From Welwitschia mirabilis (taxonomy: Eukaryota; Gnetophyta; Gnetopsida; Welwitschiales), in contig JBOZIK010000001.1 of the NCBI GenBank assembly GCA_051453625.1, positions 76,101,004-76,130,840 on the forward strand: a stretch of 29,837 bases of DNA, given 5' to 3'. The position numbers were made by a program, and so were the translations under genes. Shown here piece by piece: positions 20,290 through 29,448 of this stretch. Within the stretch, counting starts at the first letter, position 1. Every line of letters starts with the position of its first letter. The notes under the pieces are model-generated. The model was not told where the DNA came from. It ran no database searches and was given only the letters and a program-made list of their open reading frames with translations.

Positions 20290-22243
20290 ATTTCCCTCTC
20301 ATCCTCCCTAACATTAACTATCTCTCTATCTTATTCAATTCTATTATGACATTAAAACATGAATCTAAACTAGAATTCATAGCCAACTGAATAATAAAAA
20401 CATAGAAAAAGTGGCAAGTCTTAGAAACATAGTAAGTAGGATGATCATAATAATAGTCCCATTCAATTTGTAGTATATAAAAATAATAAGTCAAAAAGTT
20501 GAAAAAGGAAAAGAGGAGAAGAACCATCAACTAAGCAAGACATGCCTCTTAGAATTAGTGGAACTCTATATAAATTAGTGACCTTCTCATCTAAAGGTAG
20601 GAACTTAAACACATAATTGCTTTCTTTGGTGACAAGTTGCTATTGATATAACAATAATAGAAAGACAACAATTTACATAGTGTAAAAAATAAAGTATAAG
20701 TAGTGCTCTAGCAATTTGTAGTCTTCCTCTGATAATGCCTTGCTTTCATGGTGTAGATGTTTTTATGAATAAGAACCTTCCTTGATTTAATAAATCATAA
20801 TTTCTCTTCCTTACAAGAATTACCCTTTGATAGAAACTCTTACTCACAATAATAAATGCATAAGGGGTAGTAACAAAATGTTGTAGGCATCTCAATTAGT
20901 TCTTGATGACATATAGATCCTACAACTTAGTTTTCTATCAATGAATGTCTTTCTCCTCTCTTTGGCATCACACCTTCTTTTTCTTTCATGTACTTTCTCA
21001 TGATAAATTCATTTGTTAATTTAAACGAATTAATAAAGTATAATTTTAGATAATAGATACTAAATTTTGGATCTGAATGACAAAGATCAGGAATGAGATA
21101 AATATGAATATTTAACTTAACAAAAATTGACCAATTTCATTATAGATAAATCTCCTGAGATTTGAAATTGCATATGTTAGAAGAAAATAAAATTCCAATT
21201 TATAATGAGCTATAAAATTATGGATGAGACAATCATACCCTAAGGACAAGGTTGCTACTACATAACTATGAATAGCATTATCCATTCTTAAATAGAAGTA
21301 TAGAATTTTCTATGTTAAGAAGGAGGCTATCTGTATCAAACGGAGCATGTGTAAACATCTGCTACACATTCAAATGACACATGCTAAAAATTCCTCTTTT
21401 CTTTTTCTTCTCTTTTCTAACTTGAAATTTGTATTTGCAAATGAATAAGATGTTGTGGTATGAATTAAATTATATATATTCACATGATTAAAGATTTAGA
21501 GTGGCTCAACAATAATGCTATTAAAATTAAACAATTACACATGTACACTAATTACCTAGATGCTTAACATAAAGTTAGATATGCATAGCCTAAGAAAAAC
21601 TAGTAGAATGTGAGAAATTTTACATGATACATACATGAAAAAGGTTATGAATATAAATAAAAAAAACTAAATAAAAAATAAGAGCCACACATAGAGATAA
21701 TGAAAACTAAGCTATTGATGCTACATGAGAAAATAAAAAAGGAAATTTGATTACATAGAATCTACTAACAAATACCATCTAGAGCTATACGAAATGTATT
21801 ATTTCTAATGTTATTTATTAATACTACAACTCTTTCTATTAAATGTAGAATATATACATGCATCTTATTGAATAAATGCATGAGGATCTTAAGTGAAGCA
21901 AAAAGCAAGTAGGAAGGCATGAGGATCTCAAGACTTTACTTGTAAATCTTTAAGAGACATCATCCACATGTCTATAGGATAGGTAACATATTATGAATTT
22001 ACGAAAGTAGACATGCAAGAAATGATGAAGTATTGAGAATTATGAAAAATATGAAATGAAAAGAAAGGGAAAAAAGATGGTTTTATATTAAAATAGAATC
22101 CTTAAAAGATTATTCAAAGGGGAAAAATAATCCTACCTACATGTTGCAAAATAAAAATTCTAAAGAACTTTGAAAATAGGAGACAAACACAATCTTAAAA
22201 AAACATTAAAGTAAGTGAAGGATTTATAGAAAACTATAAGGAT

Positions 22244-22297
22244 ATGTACACACATAAAACTCTATTCTTCATGTACACACAAAAAACTCTATTCTTC
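22244..22297 (+). repeat. 27-bp tandem duplication
   Basis: Units at 22244-22270 and 22271-22297 both begin ATGTACACACA and end ACTCTATTCTTC, with one difference. Confidence 0.85.
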
Positions 22298-22739
22298 ATG
22301 ATTCATTAACATTGATTCCTTTGGATCTTCAAACTAGGGTAAATAGCTATGATTCCATGAAGGATAAACTACTTTTTCCTTGATTATTTTAAGTTTCTCT
22401 TTCACAATATGAGATATTTTATTTCTATATTTTCAAACATAAATAAATATCATAAGAAAATGCTTGCATATTATGAAGAAGAAGAAATGTACTAGTAATT
22501 AGGAGATGCAATTGGATTGAAAATAATAAATCCTAAAGTCTTAGTAGACATAGAAGTTAATAAAAGAGGAGCTAAAAATACACTTATAAAGTTCAAGGAA
22601 TAGGTAAAAGAGGTTATTGAGAGATTTTTATTACTTCAATGCAATGAGAACGTTTTCTTCTTATCTATAACTTGATCATTTTTCTTTCCATTTTTGAATT
22701 GATGGTGCAGTGTCACATAGGCTAGGAGTCTGGGCAATT

Positions 22740-22754
22740 AAAAAAAAAAAAAAA
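22740..22754 (+). repeat. A15 homopolymer
   Basis: Fifteen A in a row after GTCTGGGCAATT. It could be a simple run or the tail of an old retroposed insertion; no target-site duplication was identified. Confidence 0.6.
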
Positions 22755-23328
22755 GAGTAGTAAGTGCTAAGTTTAGGCACAGCTGGGTCTTTGGAGAACA
22801 TAAATAATAAGCTAATAAATCATTTATTAAAGTCCATCATAGCAAGCAGAATCCTCCAGAAGAAGTATACATAAGTGTAGAAATAAAACAGAGCAACAAA
22901 GAAAGATAATTATGTATCTTATTACTGCAAGAGGAAGGTAAATACAACAATGCTAGATGAGAGTGCTCCAAAGCATCATTTTACTATGTTTGTTGTGATT
23001 TTCCTTTAAATCATTTGAAAGCACCAGATAAGGCTACAGTACATGAAGTGGGCTGAAAAAATTGCAAAAAAACTAAAAGATCGTTTTCATATTTGATCAT
23101 CTTCAAAAATTTATAATTGCCTCTACTATTTGTAGAAAAATCTCTAGCATATAGATGAAGAAAACTATCTTATGTATTATATCTTGTGAAAATTAATTAA
23201 CTTTTCACAACTACTAATACTAGAATTTAATTTCATGGTAAGAGCTATACTACTTTCATGATGAATGGACTTTATTATATTTTAATAATTTTATGTGGTA
23301 AATTATTTCCCCAAAAGTTACATATTTT

Positions 23329-23804
23329 AAGGCATTTATTGTCTAGGACACCTCAAAAACATTTTGAGCATTTATTTAGTTAAAAAAAGAAAAGAAAAGA
23401 AAAAAAGAAAATGGGAAAAGATACTAGGAAAAGATACCTTAGAAAACTTTTAAGCTAGCTATATCATAAAACTCCTTAAAAGCTTTTAAGGCATTTACAT
23501 TAGAAAATTCCTTAAAAGGATTTTAAGTTGTTTACCTAAGAAAATGCTTCAAAACATTTTTAAGATGTTTACATCAATTAACACCTTAAAAGACTTTTGG
23601 GATGTTTCATATGAAGATGCCTCAAATATGTATCTAAGGTGTTTTTATTAAAACGCCTCACAAACACCTTCAAAGCATGTAGGCTTTTAAGGTGAGGCTT
23701 TTTAAGGGGTTTTCTTACAAAATGCCTTATAATAATTTAAGATGTTTCTTAAGGCCTCTTAAGGCATTTTAGAAATGACTTAAAAGCTTATATTTCTAGT
23801 AATG
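23329..23804 (+). mobile_element. Second CACTA-like right end with 36-38 bp palindromic repeats
   Basis: The same architecture and orientation as 12378-12772. Repeats of the form CCTTAAAAG..CTTTTAAGG start near 23437, 23474, 23510, 23546, 23584 and 23620, at 36-38 base intervals, including the perfect palindrome CCTTAAAAGCTTTTAAGG at 23474. The segment GTGTTTTTATTAAAACGCCT aligns with GTGTTTTTATTAAAATGCAT in the first array. The terminus reads TATTTCTAGTAATG, a degraded form of TATTTCTTGTAGTG. An A/G-rich simple repeat lies at about 23380-23412. The Ty3 pol remnant begins right after it. Confidence 0.55.
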
Positions 23805-23844
23805 ACATAAAGAAGGCCATAAAGACAAGTCAATTATATTATAC

Positions 23845-25870
23845 TATGGTAATAAAAGAAATCAAAGTTGAACTTCTAATAGAATTACATGAGTTTCTAG
23901 AGTTATTTGAAGGTAAAGTTTAATTATCATCAAAGACAAGTGTTTAACACTCTACAAATATTATACTATGATGACAACATATATCTTGAACATCTTATAG
24001 ATTTTCTACCATAGAGCTTCAAGAACTTAAATTATAAATATAATACTTGTTAAATAAAGGAAAAATAAGGCCTAGTGTACTACATTAGAAGGCCCTAGTA
24101 CTATTTGTTAAAATAAAATAAATCTCTTAAACTTTTCATAGACTATCATTAGTTGAATAAGATAATAGTAAACAAAAAATATCCTTTACCTTAAATTGAT
24201 AACATCTTTTATTAATTGGTAAATACAAAGTACTCTACCAAAATTTATTTATAATCACTCTATCATCAAATTTGTATTAAGCCTAAACACATCCCAAAAA
24301 CAACTAGAACAAGATATGATTACTTAAATTTATTATTATATCATTTGGTCTTACAAATGCTCCTACTATCTCTATAACACTAATGAACAATAATTTCCAT
24401 TCATATTTAAACTAGGTTATCATTATTTTCATGGATGATATTTTAGTCTTTTTAAAAAGCAAGAATGATCATGTTAAACACTTATAGTTGGTGTTATAGT
24501 TACTTAAAGAGAATGTGTTAACAACCAAGCTAAGTAAATGAAAATTCTTAAGGAAGCCCATCCATTATTTAGAGCATATTATATATCAAGATAGCATTAA
24601 AACTGACTCTAGGAAGGTGTAAGCAATAAGGGATTGATCTAAACTAAAGAATCACATAGAAGTAAAACATTTTCTTAGTTTTATAGGAATTTATAAACCC
24701 TTCATCTCATATTTTTCAAAGATCTAGAATCCAATGATAATTTTTTCAAAAGAAAAAAATACCATTTTATTTTAGTTTTAGATGTAGAAAAGCATTCCTT
24801 AAAATTAAATTACTAATAACCTTAACCCTATTTTGAAGATTATAGAAATGGATAAAAAATTCCTAGTTGTAATAGACACTTATTGAGAAGGAGTAGATGA
24901 AGTACTAATGTAGGATGCATAAGTGATTGCTTATAGGTTACACAAACTAAAAAAACATGAATGGAATTACCTAGTTTATGATTTAGAATTGCTAGCCATT
25001 ATTCGCACATTAAAAGTCTAAATACATCATCTCCTTAGAGTTAAATTTCAACTAATAACTAATCAAAAAAGTTTAAAATTTTTGTAGAAGCAATATCACT
25101 TGAACATGAGATAACGATGATGGGTGGAGCTACTAGCTGAATATGACTTTAATCTTAAGTTCACACAAGAAAAGAAGGATAAAGTAGTAAATGCTCTTAG
25201 CCACATGTGATATATGTTAGTCTATATAGTCAATACCAAAATGGCAAAGGAGATCAAAATCCAAATACCATAGAACTAAGACATTTGGAGGAATGTGCAA
25301 TAAATTCATGAATAAGCAAGAGATATTTTTCTATTACTTAAAAAACACATATTATTAAGAAAAAATAAAGTTTGTTTCCTATGGGTTATGGTTCCTTTAA
25401 TTACTTAAAGAGGCAGATGAAGTTTTATATGCAAGGCATTCAAACACATATTACTCAAAGGAAATAGTATTATTGGCTAAGAATGAAGTTCCAAATCAAG
25501 GAATTCATCAGAAACTATTATCATGATGTTAATTTATAGGAATTTAATGGAATATTTGGAGTACTTTTATAGGACATTTATATAGGTTTGCATGTAATTT
25601 TGATGACTATGGAGAGTCAATGGGATCATCATGAAAACACATAATTATTATTAAAATTAGAGGCATTTTAGGCATGTTCTAATACTTAGTATGTTGGAGG
25701 AAGATTAATAATGAAGAAGAATGATTTTCTTTATCTAACACCCCTCTATCATCCCCATGAAAGGCAAGACAACAACATTGTATTAGGCTATTGCAATAGT
25801 AATGTGAACTAGAGCTTAGAACCAATAAAGCCTCTTTTCTGAGGAGGATTCATTTCCATGATCATTCACA
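23845..25870 (+). pseudogene. Ty3-type pol remnant: reverse transcriptase, RNase H, partial integrase
   Basis: The coding order is that of a Ty3 (Metaviridae) polyprotein. It begins with FSTIELQELKL, then IDYH at about 24147, SLYHQICIKPKHIPKT at about 24255 and, after a frameshift, FGLTNAPT. The catalytic MDDIL is intact at 24431-24445. Next come VKHFLSFIGIYKPFI and the RNase H region with HEWNYLVYDLELLAII, WVELLAEYDFN and VVNALSH (about 24955-25206). An integrase zinc-binding fragment, YYWLRMKFQIKEFI, lies at 25468. A YHP box with GQ-like remains near 25750 is only about 280 bases on, so much of the integrase is deleted. The RT style suggests a chromovirus-like element, but no chromodomain was seen. 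Stops are frequent and mostly at expected Gln, Arg or Trp codons. Confidence 0.8.
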
Positions 25871-25945
25871 TGACATGAGGGATTACAACACATCTAGAGC
25901 CAACTGTAGAGATAATTGTAGAGCCAAAAGCTAGTGACTTATCTA
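25871..25945. other. Short tail between pol and a gap
   Basis: AT-rich sequence with a small internal echo (GTAGAGATAATTGTAGAGCC). It probably belongs to the 3' end of the internal region or the start of the LTR, but this could not be settled. Confidence 0.3.
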
Positions 25946-26393
25946 NNNNNNNNNNNNNNNNNNNNNNNNNNNNNNNNNNNNNNNNNNNNNNNNNNNNNNN
26001 NNNNNNNNNNNNNNNNNNNNNNNNNNNNNNNNNNNNNNNNNNNNNNNNNNNNNNNNNNNNNNNNNNNNNNNNNNNNNNNNNNNNNNNNNNNNNNNNNNNN
26101 NNNNNNNNNNNNNNNNNNNNNNNNNNNNNNNNNNNNNNNNNNNNNNNNNNNNNNNNNNNNNNNNNNNNNNNNNNNNNNNNNNNNNNNNNNNNNNNNNNNN
26201 NNNNNNNNNNNNNNNNNNNNNNNNNNNNNNNNNNNNNNNNNNNNNNNNNNNNNNNNNNNNNNNNNNNNNNNNNNNNNNNNNNNNNNNNNNNNNNNNNNNN
26301 NNNNNNNNNNNNNNNNNNNNNNNNNNNNNNNNNNNNNNNNNNNNNNNNNNNNNNNNNNNNNNNNNNNNNNNNNNNNNNNNNNNNNNNNNNNNN
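25946..26393. other. Assembly gap, 448 N
   Basis: The non-round length suggests an estimated gap size. It probably hides the pol/LTR border of the Ty3 element. The long frames that cross it are artefacts. Confidence 0.95.
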
Positions 26394-26689
26394 CATCTCC
26401 ATGATAGTTAGGATAATAACTATTTTATGTAAGTAGGATTAAATTATCTTGTAATGAGGTCATACGCCCCACTTAGGCTACTATGATTTCTTCTCTAACT
26501 TTAGGACTATAGTTTTAGAACTTTCATTGTAAAACTATAAATATCTCCCTTTTTCTCACTTTCAATTCATCGTTTGTATATGATATGCTTGTGATAGGAG
26601 ATTGAAGAATAAGAGATCCATCTAGTAGCTACACAAAGGATTTTTCTTGCTACTAGGATGAGTCTCTTTCATTGAGGTGCTACTATTTT
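26394..26689 (+). mobile_element. Probable LTR segment of a Ty3 element
   Basis: The sequence has the build of a Ty3 LTR around the transcription start: AAAACTATAAATATCTCCC at 26531-26549, then an R/U5-like stretch with GATATGCTTGTGATAGGAG and CATTGAGGTGCTACTATTTT before a 5-N gap. It could be the 3' LTR of the pol remnant to the left, which I favour, or part of the LTR of the element that starts to the right. Its termini are hidden by gaps. Confidence 0.45.
26535..26545 (+). promoter_or_regulatory. Candidate TATA box in the Ty3 LTR
   Basis: CTATAAATATC followed by a pyrimidine-rich CTCCCTTTTTCTC, a common arrangement at LTR transcription starts. Confidence 0.4.
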
Positions 26690-26694
26690 NNNNN
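26690..26694. other. Five-N gap
   Basis: A very short unresolved join inside LTR-like sequence. Confidence 0.95.
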
Positions 26695-26961
26695 AATTGA
26701 ATGTAAAGTTTTTTAAAATCAATACAATTACTCTTTTCATTTCAATTCTATTTATTTCCCTTTTGGTTTAAGTTAGTCATAGTTTAAGTGATAATTCCAT
26801 GATTTATTTAGATAATAATGGCAACCTTTATTAAGTTTGACTTTGGTTACTATTATATTGCATTGTTATTCCATTTCCATTTCACATTGCATTCCTTATT
26901 CTACTTGGTATATCTCATAGTTCATATAGATTTGGAATAAGTTAAGTAATTTTCTTAATTT
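26695..26961. other. AT-rich, LTR-like sequence between gaps
   Basis: Words such as CATTTCCATTTCACATTGCA recur in similar form at 27433-27480, so both flanks of the 375-N gap may belong to the same LTR. The last 36 bases (26926-26961) match 27337-27372. Confidence 0.35.
26926..26961 (+). repeat. Gap-flanking direct repeat, copy 1
   Basis: ATAGATTTGGAATAAGTTAA followed by GTAATTTTCTTAATTT. This differs from 27337-27372 at about three positions and ends at the gap. Confidence 0.75.
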
Positions 26962-27336
26962 NNNNNNNNNNNNNNNNNNNNNNNNNNNNNNNNNNNNNNN
27001 NNNNNNNNNNNNNNNNNNNNNNNNNNNNNNNNNNNNNNNNNNNNNNNNNNNNNNNNNNNNNNNNNNNNNNNNNNNNNNNNNNNNNNNNNNNNNNNNNNNN
27101 NNNNNNNNNNNNNNNNNNNNNNNNNNNNNNNNNNNNNNNNNNNNNNNNNNNNNNNNNNNNNNNNNNNNNNNNNNNNNNNNNNNNNNNNNNNNNNNNNNNN
27201 NNNNNNNNNNNNNNNNNNNNNNNNNNNNNNNNNNNNNNNNNNNNNNNNNNNNNNNNNNNNNNNNNNNNNNNNNNNNNNNNNNNNNNNNNNNNNNNNNNNN
27301 NNNNNNNNNNNNNNNNNNNNNNNNNNNNNNNNNNNN
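26962..27336. other. Assembly gap, 375 N
   Basis: Estimated-size gap flanked by a 36-bp direct repeat. The 151-aa minus-strand frame across it is an artefact. Confidence 0.95.
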
Positions 27337-27372
27337 ATAGATTTGAAACAAGTTAAGTAATTTTCTTAATTG
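27337..27372 (+). repeat. Gap-flanking direct repeat, copy 2
   Basis: ATAGATTTGAAACAAGTTAA followed by GTAATTTTCTTAATTG, starting at the first base after the gap. Confidence 0.75.
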
Positions 27373-27683
27373 ATCTGAATTATATAGTGCTACTTTTTAT
27401 GATAGAGGAATTAGAAACCAATATAATTCATTTCATTTCCATTTGCATTTCATATTCACTTACATTGTATTGCATTTATTGTATTTTCTTTCGGTTGTTA
27501 AAAGATAAAAAACTAAAAGAAATAGTTGAAAATCAATTCTCTAACTCTGAGCCTAGTTCCTTCGTTAGGATTATGACATTTAGATGAACTTCCATCTATA
27601 CTAGCATGTTTTTTTGCAAGTTATTTGATTTACAGGTTTACCTAAAGGAATTCAAGATTGCATAAATTCATACCATGACATTT
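27373..27683 (+). mobile_element. Probable U5 end of the 5' LTR of a second Ty3 element
   Basis: This stretch ends directly before a decayed primer-binding site, so by position it is the U5 end of a 5' LTR. TTCCTTCGTTAGGATT and AACTTCCATCTATACTAG (about 27559-27604) recall the conserved stretch before the LTR end in Athila-type elements. The likely LTR terminus is the CATGACA at about 27674-27680. The 66-aa frame at 27387-27587 lies inside and looks accidental. Confidence 0.45.
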
Positions 27684-27701
27684 TGATGTTATTACCAGGA
27701 A
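27684..27701 (+). promoter_or_regulatory. Decayed tRNA-Asp-type primer-binding site
   Basis: TGATGTTATTACCAGGAA aligns without gaps to TGGCGCCGTTGCCGGGGA, the site complementary to the 3' end of tRNA-Asp used by many plant Ty3 elements such as Athila. Eleven of eighteen positions agree, and all seven differences are G-to-A or C-to-T transitions. The placement (LTR-like sequence before, leader and gag-like sequence after) fits. The reference motif is from memory. Confidence 0.55.
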
Positions 27702-28883
27702 AGGCCACAAGCAGCTGGAGAATTATTACTAACTAAATAAGTACCTTAAATTTTCTATTCAGGTTATTTATTTGAATTAGTGCTGTATTTTTTAGCATAA
27801 TCTAGAATAGGTTTATTTTAGCAAAATTTTATTTTTCATAGTTTTTATAAATCTTATAATCCTTTCTGTTGTCTTAATGACAATGGACATGATAGTTTTA
27901 CATCTTCAAAGTTAATTTTTGCTTTTACAATTTTTTTTCTATTTATAGTTTGATAATTAGATTACTATCATCTTCTCTATCATACCCATGACAACCTAGA
28001 CAACAATGTTGTTTTTCACTTACAGTATAGTTTTTCTGAGTTTCAGTAATTTTTTTTAGTTTTTAAGTTTCGATTTTCTATTAGTATGATTGTTGTCCTT
28101 CCTTTTGTGCCCATAATAGACTAGATGACAATTTAATTTTTAATTTTTTGCAATTCTTTTTAGAGTTCAATTTTTCTGTGATCATCATCCCCCCTATTGC
28201 CCCATCGACTACATGGATGATAGTTTATTTTTTTTATTTCAATCTTCTATTTATTATCTGAGCATGCAGGGATACACTGAATTCTGATAGAAAGATGAAA
28301 TATCAAAGGAAGCAAAACTTGATTAAAGAAAATATTAGAGAAGGACTATTTGACTTCAAGAAAAATCTAGGTATACACATCATAGGTACATAAGTCCTAA
28401 GAATTTTTTTCCATTTTTTTAAAATCATATTTTCCTTTTCCTCTATAGTCATTCTATTAATTATTTTTATGATGATTAAGATAATAGCAATTACACATAT
28501 TTTAAGTGTTAAAGTATCAACAATTTTGATAAAACAATGAAACATCAAAGAGAACAACATGTGATCTTCATTATGTACTTATCTTCCTTACCATCTTGAA
28601 ATATCATTCTCTTGTTCCATTATTTTTAATTGTTTTAATAAATAGTGATAGAAGGACCATTGGGGAAATTTTTACTAAAAGGAGAATAAACATGAATAAT
28701 TCTAAGGATAATAGTAAGAAAACACTTTAAAAGATCTTTATATAAAGGAGGAGAAATGTAAAAGATTCTAAGATTTATAATGATTAAAAACTTTAAGAGG
28801 TTTTTACAAGAGGGAGAACAATACAAAATGCTATTGAGAGTGGGAATTGGATCTCTTTCTATTTTTAACCTTATTATTATTTC
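27702..28883 (+). other. Leader of the second Ty3 element
   Basis: Untranslated stretch of about 1.2 kb between the primer-binding site and the gag-like region, long as in Athila-type elements. It carries a set of imperfect repeats at 27873-28224. The minus-strand frames at 28303-28560 and 28635-28898 and the plus-strand 84-aa frame at 28780-29034 show no family signature and probably mean nothing. Confidence 0.4.
27873..28224 (+). repeat. Four imperfect leader repeats
   Basis: A less AT-rich word recurs at intervals of about 90-125 bases, each time set in T-rich DNA: TTAATGACAATGGACATGAT (about 27874), CCCATGACAACCTAGACAAC (27985), CCCATAATAGACTAGATGAC (28110) and CCCATCGACTACATGGATGA (28201). 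The last is partly self-complementary (CATCATCC..GGATGATAG). Similar words are known from Ty3 leaders, but I cannot name the family. Confidence 0.4.
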
Positions 28884-29347
28884 CCCTCTTCTTTTCAAAC
28901 CTTATATGAAAATGACAATGATAATTCATGACATTTTAGGGTTTCCACCTCATTTAGACAAACTTCCTACAATTATTTTTTTCAATCTCAATCATCTTCC
29001 ATGCATCACCACAAAGAAGAACCATCTCTCATGAACTATTATGAGGAATAAAATGATCCATTAAAAGAAATGATTGATAAAATGAAGAAAAATTCAGAAA
29101 TCACTAACAAAAACCTAAAGAACTTAGTTGAAATCTTGTAATAAACATTATTACAAATACAACATCCTCAAAACTATGCTACTTCATTTTACCTTGAGGA
29201 AAATGAAAAGAACTTAGAAACAAATGATAATAATTCTTGCTTTCAAATAGAAGATAAGGATTTGGATAAAATTTCCACATCTGACCCATTAAAAGGTAAG
29301 TAAAAGGAAGATATCAATAATGAAACTCAATCTTTTAACAATTGGGA
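28884..29347 (+). pseudogene. Gag-like remnant, copy 1, ends at a gap
   Basis: One frame, broken only by stops, runs from PSSFQTLYENDNDNS through FQSQSSSMHHHKEEPSLMNY, then NDPLKEMIDKMKKNSEITNK, YATSFYLEENEKNL and KDLDKISTSDPLKGK. The Gln/Asn/His/Ser-rich part followed by a charged helix-like stretch is usual in the variable part of plant Ty3 gag proteins, but I see no CCHC zinc knuckle and no conserved gag core. Its place after a primer-binding site and long leader supports gag. The stops can all be read as CAA-to-TAA or CGA/TGG-to-TGA changes. Confidence 0.45.
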
Positions 29348-29447
29348 NNNNNNNNNNNNNNNNNNNNNNNNNNNNNNNNNNNNNNNNNNNNNNNNNNNNN
29401 NNNNNNNNNNNNNNNNNNNNNNNNNNNNNNNNNNNNNNNNNNNNNNN
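29348..29447. other. Assembly gap, exactly 100 N, between two copies of the gag-like block
   Basis: Copy 1 ends at the gap (29040-29347) and copy 2 starts right after it (29449-29756). Both are 308 bases long. Confidence 0.95.
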
Positions 29448-29448
29448 C

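Larger units (their letters stand above)
20290..23328. other. AT-rich stretch without recognised genes
   Basis: No conserved domain, RNA gene or element end could be named. Small items seen are an inverted repeat with 9-bp arms (AGCATGTGT at 21344, ACACATGCT at 21377), a 27-bp tandem duplication at 22244-22297 and a 15-base A run at 22740. The part around 22680-23060 is less AT-rich than its surroundings but has no long open frame. The 70-aa minus-strand frame at 20318-20530 shows no family signature. Confidence 0.4.

Noticed and set aside
25866-26404. Long frames on both strands spanning 25946-26393
   Set aside because: They are long only because the gap contains no stop codons. The flanking residues show no protein signature.
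26896-27351. 151-aa minus-strand frame across the 375-N gap
   Set aside because: Gap artefact. The apparent repeat at its two ends (FQIY) comes from the 36-bp direct repeat that flanks the gap.
28303-29034. Minus-strand frames of 85 and 87 aa and plus-strand 84-aa frame in the Ty3 leader/gag region
   Set aside because: Hydrophobic, low-complexity translations of AT-rich DNA. A different frame holds the gag-like remnant.
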